Shown here piece by piece: positions 6,324 to 14,010 of a DNA stretch of 16,974 bases. Source of the stretch: an uncultured Lachnospiraceae bacterium (GTDB lineage: Bacteria; Bacillota; Clostridia; Lachnospirales; Lachnospiraceae); the NCBI GenBank assembly GCA_937950565.1, contig CALFCS010000013.1, positions 1 to 16,974 of the forward strand. Direction: 5' to 3'. Every line of letters begins with the position of its first letter. The first letter of the stretch is position 1. Under the pieces are notes generated by a model. That model was not told the origin of the DNA. It did no database searches and was given only the letters and a program-made list of their open reading frames with translations. The translations under genes were made by a program, and so were the position numbers.

Positions 6324-9300
6324 TTATATATTTTTCATGGAGGTTGAAAGCATAAGCTTTAACCGATTTAACTGGTTTACTTCGCTGGCGCCCGGATCGA
6401 AGTCAATCGCAACGATATTAGACTCCGGGAAACGCCTTCTTAATTCCTTGATTACACCTTTTCCTACCACATGGTTCGGAAGACATGCAAATGGCTGCGT
6501 GCATACAATGTTCGGAGCGCCGTTGTGAATCAATTCCAGCATCTCTCCGGTCAGGAACCATCCTTCTCCGGTCTGGTTTCCAAGGGAGACAATCTCGGAT
6601 GCCATTTCTGCCAGATTTCTGATATCTGCAGGGGCATCGAAGTGTCTGCTTGCCCGGAATGCTTTGGAAGCAGGCGCCCGGAACCATTCCAGAACCTTGA
6701 TTCCAAGGTTTGCAATGGTTGCTTTCGATTTCTTGAATCCCAGTTTTTCCACTTTGAAATTTTGGTTGTAGAAGCAGTAGAAGAGGAAATCTAAAAGATC
6801 CGGAACTACAGCTTCTGCGCCTTCGCTTTCCAGTGTGTCCACGAGATGGTTGTTGGCGGCAGGAAGGAATTTGACAAGAATTTCCCCTACAACACCGACA
6901 CGTGGCTTCTTAATATCACGAAGCTTTATATTTGTATCAAAATCCTCGATGATATCCCGGCAGATTTGTTTGAATCTGCGTCTGGATGGATATCCGTCAG
7001 ATAAAAATTCTTCACATACCTTTTTCCATTTTTCATGCATTTCATTCACAGAACCCGGTACAGCTTCGTAAGGGCGCATACGGTATACACATTTCATGAA
7101 GATGTCGCCGAATACGATTCCATAAATGCCGCGGAGCGCAAGAACCGGGGTAATCTTGAAGCCCGGGTTTCCTTCCAGTCCGCTTAAATTAAGTGAGATG
7201 ACCGGGATATGCTCATAGCCGGCTTTCTTAAGTGCACGCCGGATAAAGCCGATGTAATTCGATGCCCGGCATCCGCCTCCGGTCTGCGTGATAATGACTG
7301 CAAGCTTGTCGGTATCATATTCCCCGGAAAGGATTGCATCCATAATTTGTCCGACAACGATCAGTGACGGATAGCAGGCATCATTATTTACATATTTCAG
7401 TCCGACATCTACCGCCTGTTTATTATCGTTCGGAAGAATCTTAATCTTGTATCCGGATGCCCGAAATGCTGGTTCCAGAAGCTCGAAATGAATCGGAGAC
7501 ATCTGCGGGCAGAGAATCGTATAATCCTTTTTCATTTCCTTTGTAAAAGGAATTTTTGTAATGGAAGACGGATGGAGCGTTCGTTTTTCTTTTCGCTGTT
7601 CTCTTACACGGATTGCTGCAAGAAGAGAGCGTACACGGATTCTTGCCGCGCCAAGGTTGTTTACTTCGTCAATTTTAAGCGACGTGTATATTTTATCTGA
7701 ACCATTCAGGATATCTGCAACCTGATCGGTCGTAACTGCATCCAGTCCGCAGCCAAAAGAATTGAGCTGGATCAGGTCCAGGTTATCTTTTGTTTTTACG
7801 TAATTTGCCGCGGCGTACAGACGGGAGTGGTACATCCACTGATCCATAACATTAAGCGGGCGTTCTACCGGGTGCAGATGAGAGATGGAGTCCTCTGTCA
7901 GCACAGCAATATTGTAGGAATTTATAAGCTCCGGTATTCCATGGTTTACTTCCGGATCGATATGGTACGGACGTCCGGCCAATACGATTCCTCTGTTCCC
8001 GGTTCTGTCAAGGTAAGAGATGGTTTCCTCCCCCTTCTTTCGGATGTCAGCACGACAGGATTCCAGTTCTTCCCATGCCGTATGTACCGCAGATTGAATC
8101 TCAGAAGCGGAGAGAGAGAACTTTTGTGCAAGCTCCTGGGTAAGCCGGTAAGCAATGGTTTCCTCGTTTTTAAAAGATAGAAACGGATGGATAAAGTCCA
8201 CCTCACCGTTTACGATAGCATCAATGTTGTTTTTGATGTTTTCAGGATAGGATGTTACAATCGGACAGTTGTAATGGTTGTTCGCATCCTCGAATTCATT
8301 CCTCTCATATGGAATACTTGGGTAAAAAATATGACGGATTCCCTGGTTGATCAGCCACTGCACATGTCCGTGTGCAAGCTTTGCCGGATAACATTCAGAT
8401 TCACTTGGGATGCTGTCAATTCCATATTCATATATTTTTCTCGTTGAAGCCGGGGAAATAACAACACAAAAGCCCAGCTCATTGAAAAAGGTGAACCAGA
8501 ACGGATAGTTCTCATACATATTCAGTACCCGTGGAATCCCGATTACTCCACGGGGAGCATCCGTTTCAGGCAGCGGGGTATAATCAAAATAACGTTTCAG
8601 TTTATAATCAAAAAGATTTGGCAGTTTGTTTTCTGTTTTTTCCTTTCCAAGTCCACGTTCACAACGGTTTCCGGTGATGAATCGTCTGCCGCCGCTGAAA
8701 TGATTGATGGTCAGGCGGCAGTTATTTGTACAGCCTTTGCACTTTGTCATAGTGGTAGAATATTCCAGCGCCTCGATATCTTCGATAGAGAGCATGGTTG
8801 TGCCCTCACATTCGGTGTAGCGCTCACGGGCAATGAGGGCAGCGCCAAAGGCCCCCATAATCCCGGCAATATCCGGGCGGATTGCCTCGCAGCCTGCGAT
8901 TTTTTCAAAACTTCTAAGAACCGCATTGTTATAAAAAGTACCGCCCTGCACGACAATATGTTTTCCAAGTTCGGAAGCATCCGATACTTTGATAACCTTA
9001 AATAAAGCGTTTTTGATAACAGAGTAAGCAAGGCCGGCAGAAATATCTGCAACTTCTGCTCCTTCTTTTTGCGCCTGTTTTACTTTCGAATTCATAAATA
9101 CGGTGCAGCGTGTACCGAGGTCAATCGGATTATGCGCAAACAGCGCTTCGTGGGCAAAATCCTCTACCGAAAAGTTTAACGATTTGGCAAAGGTTTCGAT
9201 AAAAGAACCACATCCGGAAGAACATGCCTCATTGAGCTGCACGCTGTCTACCGTCTGGTTCTTGATTTTGATGCATTTCATATCCTGACCGCCGATATCT

Positions 9301-10562
9301 AGAATACAATCAACGTCCGGCTCAAAAAAGGACGCCGCATAATAATGCGAGATTGTCTCTACCTCTCCTTCATCCAACAAAAGGGCGGATTTGATCAAAG
9401 CCTCTCCATAGCCGGTAGAGCAGGAGTGGACGATGGATACATCCTTTGGAAGCTGGGAATAAATGTCTTTTATTGCATGAATCGTAGTACCCAAAGGATC
9501 TCCTTCATTATTCCGGTAGAAGGAATAAAGAAGAGTTCCGTCTTCGCCGACAAGCGCAGCCTTTGTTGTAGTAGAACCGGCATCAATTCCAAGAAATGTT
9601 TTTCCTTTATAGGATGCAAGGTCACCTACCGGTACCTGGTGTTTTGCGTGGCGCTCGATAAATGCTTTATATTCTTTTTCCGTTGCAAAGAGAGGCTCCA
9701 TGCGGTCAACCTCAAATTCCATTTTGATTTTGCCGTCCAGACGATTCTGCATTTCACGGAGAGAGACATCCAAATCTTTCTTTGAATTCAAAGCAGAGCC
9801 GATAGCGGCAAAAAGATGAGAATTTTTCGGGGCAATGGTATGTTCATCATCTAGTTTTAAAGTACGGACGAATGCTTCCCTAAGTTCAGAGAGAAAGTGA
9901 AGCGGGCCTCCGAGAAATGCTACATGTCCGCGGATTGGTTTTCCGCAGGCAAGGCCGCTGATTGTTTGATTTACGACTGCCTGAAAAATAGATGCGGCAA
10001 GGTCTTCCTTTGCGGCGCCTTCGTTAATCAGAGGCTGTATGTCTGTTTTTGCAAATACGCCGCAGCGGGCGGCAATGGAGTATAATGCATTATAATTTTT
10101 GGCGTACTCATTCAGACCGGAGGCATCTGTCTGTAAGAGAGAGGCCATCTGGTCAATAAAAGAACCGGTACCGCCGGCACATACACCATTCATGCGCTGT
10201 TCCACGTTACCGCCTTCAAAATAAATGATTTTTGCATCCTCGCCGCCAAGTTCAATTGCAACATCTGTCTGGGGAGCATAATCCTGTAAAGCCGTTGATA
10301 CCGCAATGACTTCCTGTACAAAAGGAACCCCCAGATGTTTCGCGAGGGTCAGTCCGCCGCTTCCTGTAATAACCGGAGAGGCATGAATCGCGCCAAGTTT
10401 ATAGATGGCGCGCCCCAGAAGGTCGGAAAGGGTTTCCTGAATATTGGCAAAATGTCTCTCGTAATCGGAAAACATGACTTCATTATTGGTGTCCAGGACA
10501 GCAATTTTAACCGTAGTCGAACCGATATCAATTCCGAGAGTGTATAATTTTTTCTGACTCAT
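6324..10562 (-). CDS. Giant 2-hydroxyacyl-CoA dehydratase activase-related fusion protein
   Basis: This gene encodes 1,412 residues of cytoplasmic protein built from recognisable blocks. Two ASKHA/BadF-BadG-type ATPase domains come first: domain 1 has LGIDIGSTT (9-17), GGEDAK, Cys128 and Cys167; domain 2 has LGIDAGSTT (324-332), GGQDMK, Cys447 and Cys486. In HgdC the equivalent cysteine pair holds the [4Fe-4S] cluster at the dimer interface, so here both domains keep the ligands. A CxxCx3C plus Cys cluster follows (608, 611, 615, 634). Then comes a DUF2229/COG3580-like part (about 670-990; ECYPAKLAHG, SFGCGLDAVTTDQ) and a COG3581-like C-terminal part (about 1010-1405; NNDACYPS, TGGGCRASN). 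The role is unproven: ATP-driven low-potential electron transfer is inferred from HgdC/HgdAB. No separate dehydratase genes lie nearby. The start at 10562 is chosen over the in-frame ATG at 10583 because of the ribosome site between them. Confidence 0.92.
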   Translation of the reverse strand: MSQKKLYTLGIDIGSTTVKIAVLDTNNEVMFSDYERHFANIQETLSDLLGRAIYKLGAIHASPVITGSGGLTLAKHLGVPFVQEVIAVSTALQDYAPQTDVAIELGGEDAKIIYFEGGNVEQRMNGVCAGGTGSFIDQMASLLQTDASGLNEYAKNYNALYSIAARCGVFAKTDIQPLINEGAAKEDLAASIFQAVVNQTISGLACGKPIRGHVAFLGGPLHFLSELREAFVRTLKLDDEHTIAPKNSHLFAAIGSALNSKKDLDVSLREMQNRLDGKIKMEFEVDRMEPLFATEKEYKAFIERHAKHQVPVGDLASYKGKTFLGIDAGSTTTKAALVGEDGTLLYSFYRNNEGDPLGTTIHAIKDIYSQLPKDVSIVHSCSTGYGEALIKSALLLDEGEVETISHYYAASFFEPDVDCILDIGGQDMKCIKIKNQTVDSVQLNEACSSGCGSFIETFAKSLNFSVEDFAHEALFAHNPIDLGTRCTVFMNSKVKQAQKEGAEVADISAGLAYSVIKNALFKVIKVSDASELGKHIVVQGGTFYNNAVLRSFEKIAGCEAIRPDIAGIMGAFGAALIARERYTECEGTTMLSIEDIEALEYSTTMTKCKGCTNNCRLTINHFSGGRRFITGNRCERGLGKEKTENKLPNLFDYKLKRYFDYTPLPETDAPRGVIGIPRVLNMYENYPFWFTFFNELGFCVVISPASTRKIYEYGIDSIPSESECYPAKLAHGHVQWLINQGIRHIFYPSIPYERNEFEDANNHYNCPIVTSYPENIKNNIDAIVNGEVDFIHPFLSFKNEETIAYRLTQELAQKFSLSASEIQSAVHTAWEELESCRADIRKKGEETISYLDRTGNRGIVLAGRPYHIDPEVNHGIPELINSYNIAVLTEDSISHLHPVERPLNVMDQWMYHSRLYAAANYVKTKDNLDLIQLNSFGCGLDAVTTDQVADILNGSDKIYTSLKIDEVNNLGAARIRVRSLLAAIRVREQRKEKRTLHPSSITKIPFTKEMKKDYTILCPQMSPIHFELLEPAFRASGYKIKILPNDNKQAVDVGLKYVNNDACYPSLIVVGQIMDAILSGEYDTDKLAVIITQTGGGCRASNYIGFIRRALKKAGYEHIPVISLNLSGLEGNPGFKITPVLALRGIYGIVFGDIFMKCVYRMRPYEAVPGSVNEMHEKWKKVCEEFLSDGYPSRRRFKQICRDIIEDFDTNIKLRDIKKPRVGVVGEILVKFLPAANNHLVDTLESEGAEAVVPDLLDFLFYCFYNQNFKVEKLGFKKSKATIANLGIKVLEWFRAPASKAFRASRHFDAPADIRNLAEMASEIVSLGNQTGEGWFLTGEMLELIHNGAPNIVCTQPFACLPNHVVGKGVIKELRRRFPESNIVAIDFDPGASEVNQLNRLKLMLSTSMKNI

Positions 10563-10571
10563 AACTATGTA

Positions 10572-10577
10572 CTCCTT
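10572..10577 (-). promoter_or_regulatory. Ribosome binding site fixing the activase-fusion start
   Basis: AAGGAG on the minus strand lies 9 nt before the ATG at 10562. The earlier in-frame ATG at 10583 has only AT-rich sequence upstream and would place this site inside codons 3-4. Confidence 0.8.
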
Positions 10578-10697
10578 ACTCATATATTATTATATCTGAG
10601 AAATAGATGGATTTATGTTAGTTTCTTCTTATTAAAATGTGTTTATCGTAATAACGGTAACATTATACGACAAAAAAAACGAAAATACAATTCTCAA

Positions 10698-10726
10698 ATT
10701 ATAACAATTAAATAAAAAAATGTAAA
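10698..10726 (-). promoter_or_regulatory. Sigma-A promoter(s) for the activase-fusion gene
   Basis: On the minus strand TTTACA (10726-10721), a 17-nt spacer and TATAAT (10703-10698) form a strong promoter about 130 nt before the start codon. A second candidate, TTGTAT-17-TATAAT, lies at 10690-10662, so transcription may start at two points. No riboswitch-like structure is apparent in the AT-rich leader. Confidence 0.6.
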
Positions 10727-10752
10727 AATACTTTGAAACTTTTCGGGCATAA

Positions 10753-10781
10753 TTGACAAACATTTTCTGAAAAGGTAGAAT
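10753..10781 (+). promoter_or_regulatory. Sigma-A promoter for the rhomboid-like gene and pyk
   Basis: A perfect TTGACA (10753-10758), a 17-nt spacer and TAGAAT (10776-10781) are followed by a leader of about 36 nt with AGGAG at 10809-10813. It faces away from the activase-fusion promoters. Confidence 0.82.
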
Positions 10782-10823
10782 GATTACAGTGTATGAAATA
10801 TAAATGACAGGAGCAAAAAGAGA

Positions 10824-11693
10824 ATGAACTGGTTAGACAAGTTAGAAAGAAAATTCGGCCGTTATGCGATACCGAATCTGATGTATTATATTATTATTTT
10901 GTATGGAATGGGGTTTATACTAAATATGTTAAATCCGGAGCTTTATTATCGTTACCTGAGCCTTGATGTCGGAGCTATTTTGAGTGGCCAGATATGGAGA
11001 GTCGTGACATTTATTATTCAGCCGCCGTCAAACAGCCTGATTTTTATTGTTTTTGCATTATATCTTTATTATATGCTGGGGACAGAGATTGAGAGAGCGT
11101 GGGGTGCGTTCCGGTTTAATGTGTATTTCTTCTCCGGGATGTTGTTCCATATTATTGTGGCATTTCTGGTGTACTTTATATTCCGGGTATCCATTCCGAT
11201 TACGGTGTGGTATTTGAATATGTCTTTGTTCTTTGCATATGCGGCATTATATCCGGACATGGAATTTTTGTTCATGTTCTGTATACCGATAAAGGCGAAA
11301 TGGCTGGCTCTTCTGGATGGCCTGTATTTCCTGTGGGCGTTTGTACAGGCATTCCTTCCGGATTATGGAGGGGTTCCGGTGGTTGGTGTTTTTTATAAGG
11401 CAAATGCACTGGCGGCTTTTGTTTCTTTGCTGAATTTCTTTATCTTTTTCCTGAATTCAAGGAAGATGAAGCCTTATACTCCGAAGCAGGTAAAGAGAAA
11501 GAGGGCATTTAAGAAGAACATTAAGCAGGCGTCCAGAACGGTGCATTATGAGAATGGCGCGCTGCATAAATGCGCGGTCTGTGGCAGGACAGAACTGGAT
11601 GATCCGAATCTGGAGTTCCGGTATTGTTCAAAATGTAATGGAAATTATGAGTATTGTCAGGAACATCTGTTTACACATACTCATGTAAAATAG
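10824..11693 (+). CDS. Rhomboid-like membrane protein with C-terminal zinc-ribbon-like tail, probably proteolytically inactive
   Basis: This gene encodes 289 residues with about six hydrophobic segments between residues 17 and 211. The pattern SGQIWRVVTF (54-63), a GTEIERAWGAFRFNVYF segment (86-102) and YPD..FLFMFCIPIKAKWLA (143-161) is that of the rhomboid fold. However, the catalytic GxSG is absent (the corresponding helix reads NMSLFFAYAAL) and no histidine is seen in the last helix (FYKANALAAFVSLLNFF), so protease activity is unlikely. A basic linker (213-236) leads to a cytosolic tail with CxxC at 250/253, CxxC at 268/271, Cys278 and several histidines, which looks like a zinc-binding ribbon. 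AGGAG lies 10 nt upstream. pyk begins 15 nt after the stop, so the two are likely cotranscribed. The function is unknown. Confidence 0.82.
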   Translation: MNWLDKLERKFGRYAIPNLMYYIIILYGMGFILNMLNPELYYRYLSLDVGAILSGQIWRVVTFIIQPPSNSLIFIVFALYLYYMLGTEIERAWGAFRFNVYFFSGMLFHIIVAFLVYFIFRVSIPITVWYLNMSLFFAYAALYPDMEFLFMFCIPIKAKWLALLDGLYFLWAFVQAFLPDYGGVPVVGVFYKANALAAFVSLLNFFIFFLNSRKMKPYTPKQVKRKRAFKKNIKQASRTVHYENGALHKCAVCGRTELDDPNLEFRYCSKCNGNYEYCQEHLFTHTHVK

Positions 11694-11708
11694 AAAGGAA
11701 TTAAATAT

Positions 11709-13145
11709 ATGAAAAAAACAAAGATTATTTGCACAATGGGACCTAATTCTGATAACGAAGCGGTTATGAGAAAACTGGTACAGAACGGAATGGACATTGC
11801 CAGATTCAATTTCTCGCATGGAACTCATGAAGAACAGAAAAAAAGAATGGACATGCTCAAAAAGATCCGGGAGGAAGAGAAGAGGCCGATTGCAATTCTT
11901 CTGGATACAAAAGGGCCGGAGATTCGGACGGGACTTTTGAAGGACAGAAAGAAGGTTATTCTCGAAGAGGGAAATACAATCGCTCTGGTGACTTCCGAGA
12001 TTGAGGGAGACGAAGACAGAGTTTATATTACATATGAAGGACTTGTGGATGATGTACAGATTGGCAGTACCATACTGATCGATGACGGATTGATTGAGCT
12101 GAGAGTAAAGGACAAAAAAGAGGGCGAGATTATCTGTACCATTATCAACGGAGGAGAGCTGGGAGAGAGAAAAGGCGTGAATGTGCCAAATATTCCGGTA
12201 AGGCTTCCGGCAATTACAGAAAAAGACCGCGAGGATATCCGGTTTGGCGTGGAACAGAAGGTAGATTTTATTGCGGCTTCTTTTGTGCGTAATGCAGAAT
12301 GTATTCTTGAAATCCGCGCATTTTTGAAGGAATGTAAGGCTCCGTATATTCCGATTATTGCAAAGATTGAAAATGCGGAAGGTATTCGAAATATTGATGA
12401 GATTATCCGCTGTGCAGATGGCGTAATGGTAGCCCGTGGAGACTTGGGAGTTGAGATTCCAGCAGAGGAAGTTCCATATCTTCAGAAACTTTTGATTCAG
12501 AAATGTAATGATAATTATAAGCCGGTTATTACGGCTACCCAGATGCTGGATTCTATGATACGAAATCCAAGACCTACAAGAGCAGAAGTGACTGATGTTG
12601 CAAATGCGGTATACGATGGAACCGATGTCGTTATGCTGTCAGGAGAGACGGCAGCAGGAAAATATCCGATCGAGGCATTGCAGATGATGGTTCATATTGT
12701 GGAGAACACCGAAGAACATCTGGATTATGGAAAGACACTCGGAAAGGCGGGAGACCAGCATATGAAGAGTGCTTCCAGCGCGCTTGCCCATGCAGCAGTG
12801 ACAACTGCGGTGAACCTTCGTGCAAAATGCATTATTACGCCGACTGTGTCGGGGGCAACGGCAAGGGTTGTATCCAAATTCAAACCGAAAACAGATATTA
12901 TCGGCATGTCACCACTTGATGAAACACTTCGGCGAATGCAGATTTACTGGGGTGTAAGACCTCTGAAATCGATAGAAGTACATTCAGCGGAAGATATCTG
13001 CAATAGCGCAATCGACCTTGTATGTGCAAAACAGATTGTAGAAACTGGAGATGTGATTGTGTTAACAGCAGGAATTCCTTCACCGAACGTGGTTATGCAA
13101 AAAGGCGGCGTAAGCAACATGATGAAAATCACAGTGATTGATTAG
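11709..13145 (+). CDS. pyk: Pyruvate kinase
   Basis: This is a 478-residue cytoplasmic enzyme making pyruvate and ATP from phosphoenolpyruvate and ADP. Landmarks: TKIICTMGP (4-11), ARFNFSHG with Arg32 and the cation-site Asn/Ser, DTKGPEIRTG (66-75), IAKIENAEG with Lys219 and Glu221, VARGDLGVE (241-249), TATQMLDSM (276-283) and DGTDVVMLSGETAAGKYP. Glu71 in GPEIR is the residue associated with K+-dependent pyruvate kinases (K+-independent forms carry Lys). The protein ends after the normal C domain and lacks the extra PEP-utiliser-like domain found in Bacillus enzymes. The ribosome site is AAAGGAA (11694-11700), directly after the rhomboid-like gene, and a GAAA-capped terminator follows. Confidence 0.98.
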   Translation: MKKTKIICTMGPNSDNEAVMRKLVQNGMDIARFNFSHGTHEEQKKRMDMLKKIREEEKRPIAILLDTKGPEIRTGLLKDRKKVILEEGNTIALVTSEIEGDEDRVYITYEGLVDDVQIGSTILIDDGLIELRVKDKKEGEIICTIINGGELGERKGVNVPNIPVRLPAITEKDREDIRFGVEQKVDFIAASFVRNAECILEIRAFLKECKAPYIPIIAKIENAEGIRNIDEIIRCADGVMVARGDLGVEIPAEEVPYLQKLLIQKCNDNYKPVITATQMLDSMIRNPRPTRAEVTDVANAVYDGTDVVMLSGETAAGKYPIEALQMMVHIVENTEEHLDYGKTLGKAGDQHMKSASSALAHAAVTTAVNLRAKCIITPTVSGATARVVSKFKPKTDIIGMSPLDETLRRMQIYWGVRPLKSIEVHSAEDICNSAIDLVCAKQIVETGDVIVLTAGIPSPNVVMQKGGVSNMMKITVID

Positions 13146-13154
13146 CAAAGAATG

Positions 13155-13187
13155 ACAGGAACTTTGGAAACGAAGTTCCTGTTTTAT
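13155..13187 (+). terminator. Terminator after pyk
   Basis: ACAGGAACTT (13155-13164) pairs with AAGTTCCTGT (13173-13182). Two further pairs close on a GAAA tetraloop, and a short T-run follows. It lies 10 nt after the stop codon. Confidence 0.88.
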
Positions 13188-13212
13188 TAAAGAAAAATCT
13201 ATCTAAAAATCA

Positions 13213-13241
13213 TTGACAGATTGAACAATCTGTTTTATAGT
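13213..13241 (+). promoter_or_regulatory. Sigma-A promoter for the trmB-like/lysA-like operon
   Basis: A perfect TTGACA (13213-13218), a 17-nt spacer and TATAGT (13236-13241) are seen. The start is expected near 13248, giving a leader of about 46 nt with a weak ribosome site (AGGT). Confidence 0.85.
13216..13233. promoter_or_regulatory. 18-bp palindromic operator between -35 and -10
   Basis: ACAGATTG (13216-13223), AA, CAATCTGT (13226-13233) gives perfect 8-base arms filling most of the promoter spacer. A bound dimer here would block RNA polymerase. The obvious candidate binder is the winged-helix protein encoded just downstream. A weaker dyad (GTTCCTT/AAAGAAC, one mismatch) lies at 13242-13256 over the start point. 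Confidence 0.65.
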
Positions 13242-13293
13242 GTTCCTTGAAAGAACTACTAAATAGATTATATGGGATAAACAGGTAATAAAA

Positions 13294-14010
13294 ATGGAAA
13301 ATACAACATTTGTAGAACGGTTAATGGAATTTGGCCTTACGAGACAGGAGGCCGGGATTTATGAGTGCCTTCTGCGGGAAGGCAAGACAACCGGATATGA
13401 GGCGGCCAAGCAGATGGGAATATCAAGGTCGAACGCATATAATTCACTTGCAAGCATGACAGAAAAAGGAGCCGCTTATCTTGTGGAGGAAGGAACAACG
13501 AGAAAGTATGCACCGGTTCCGCTGGATGAATTTTGTAAGAACCGTATCCGGAAGCTGGAAGAATCAAAGAAATGGCTCGACCTGCATATGCCTGTCGGTA
13601 AAGAGCATGTGGAGGGTTATATTACAATCGAGGGAGCGGAGCATATTTTAAATAAAATGAGAAATCTTCTTTCAAAAGCAGAAAAAAGGGTGTATATATC
13701 CTGTACGAGAAATTATCTGCTTTTGTTTGTAGATGAGATTGCGCAGCTGCTTCGTGCCAAAAAGAAGGTTGTTATTATTACAGACCAGCCGGTAAATTAT
13801 GAAAATGCAAAAGTGTATGTAAGTTCTGCACGTAAGGTGCAGGTCGGCATTATTGCGGATTCCAGATATGTGCTTACCGGTGAATATGGAGAAGGAAGCA
13901 TGAATACATGCTTATATTCCGGACAGAAAAATTTTGTAGAGCTTTATAAGGGCGCTCTTGCAAATGAAATAAAATTACTGGCGATACGAGAGGAGAAAAG
14001 ACAAAAATGA
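13294..14010 (+). CDS. TrmB-family winged-helix transcriptional regulator
   Basis: This gene encodes a 238-residue cytoplasmic regulator. Residues 8-75 form the TrmB-type winged helix: LMEFGLTRQEAGIYECLLREG, then the recognition region YEAAKQMGISRSNAYNSLASM, and a wing with RKYAPVP. A short helix (80-97) acts as linker or dimer segment. The C-terminal half (about 105-230) has a PLD-like sensor layout (EGAEHILNKMRNLLSKAEKR, VYISC, VVIITDQP, VGIIADSRYVLTG) without HKD motifs. Classic TrmB proteins sense sugars; the ligand here is unknown. The gene has a strong promoter carrying a palindrome, which suggests autoregulation, and its TGA overlaps the ATG of the next gene, so both are translationally coupled. 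The start has only a weak ribosome site (AGGT, 7 nt), which may keep the regulator scarce. Confidence 0.9.
   Translation: MENTTFVERLMEFGLTRQEAGIYECLLREGKTTGYEAAKQMGISRSNAYNSLASMTEKGAAYLVEEGTTRKYAPVPLDEFCKNRIRKLEESKKWLDLHMPVGKEHVEGYITIEGAEHILNKMRNLLSKAEKRVYISCTRNYLLLFVDEIAQLLRAKKKVVIITDQPVNYENAKVYVSSARKVQVGIIADSRYVLTGEYGEGSMNTCLYSGQKNFVELYKGALANEIKLLAIREEKRQK

Noticed and set aside
6324..10562. Reading the large gene as an accidental fusion of separate genes or a frameshifted locus
   Set aside because: The frame is uninterrupted for 1,412 codons, domain linkers are smooth, and proteins of this length and architecture are known in anaerobic clostridia.
10563..10583. Upstream in-frame ATG of the activase fusion
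   Set aside because: There is no ribosome site before it, whereas AAGGAG lies 9 nt before the ATG at 10562.
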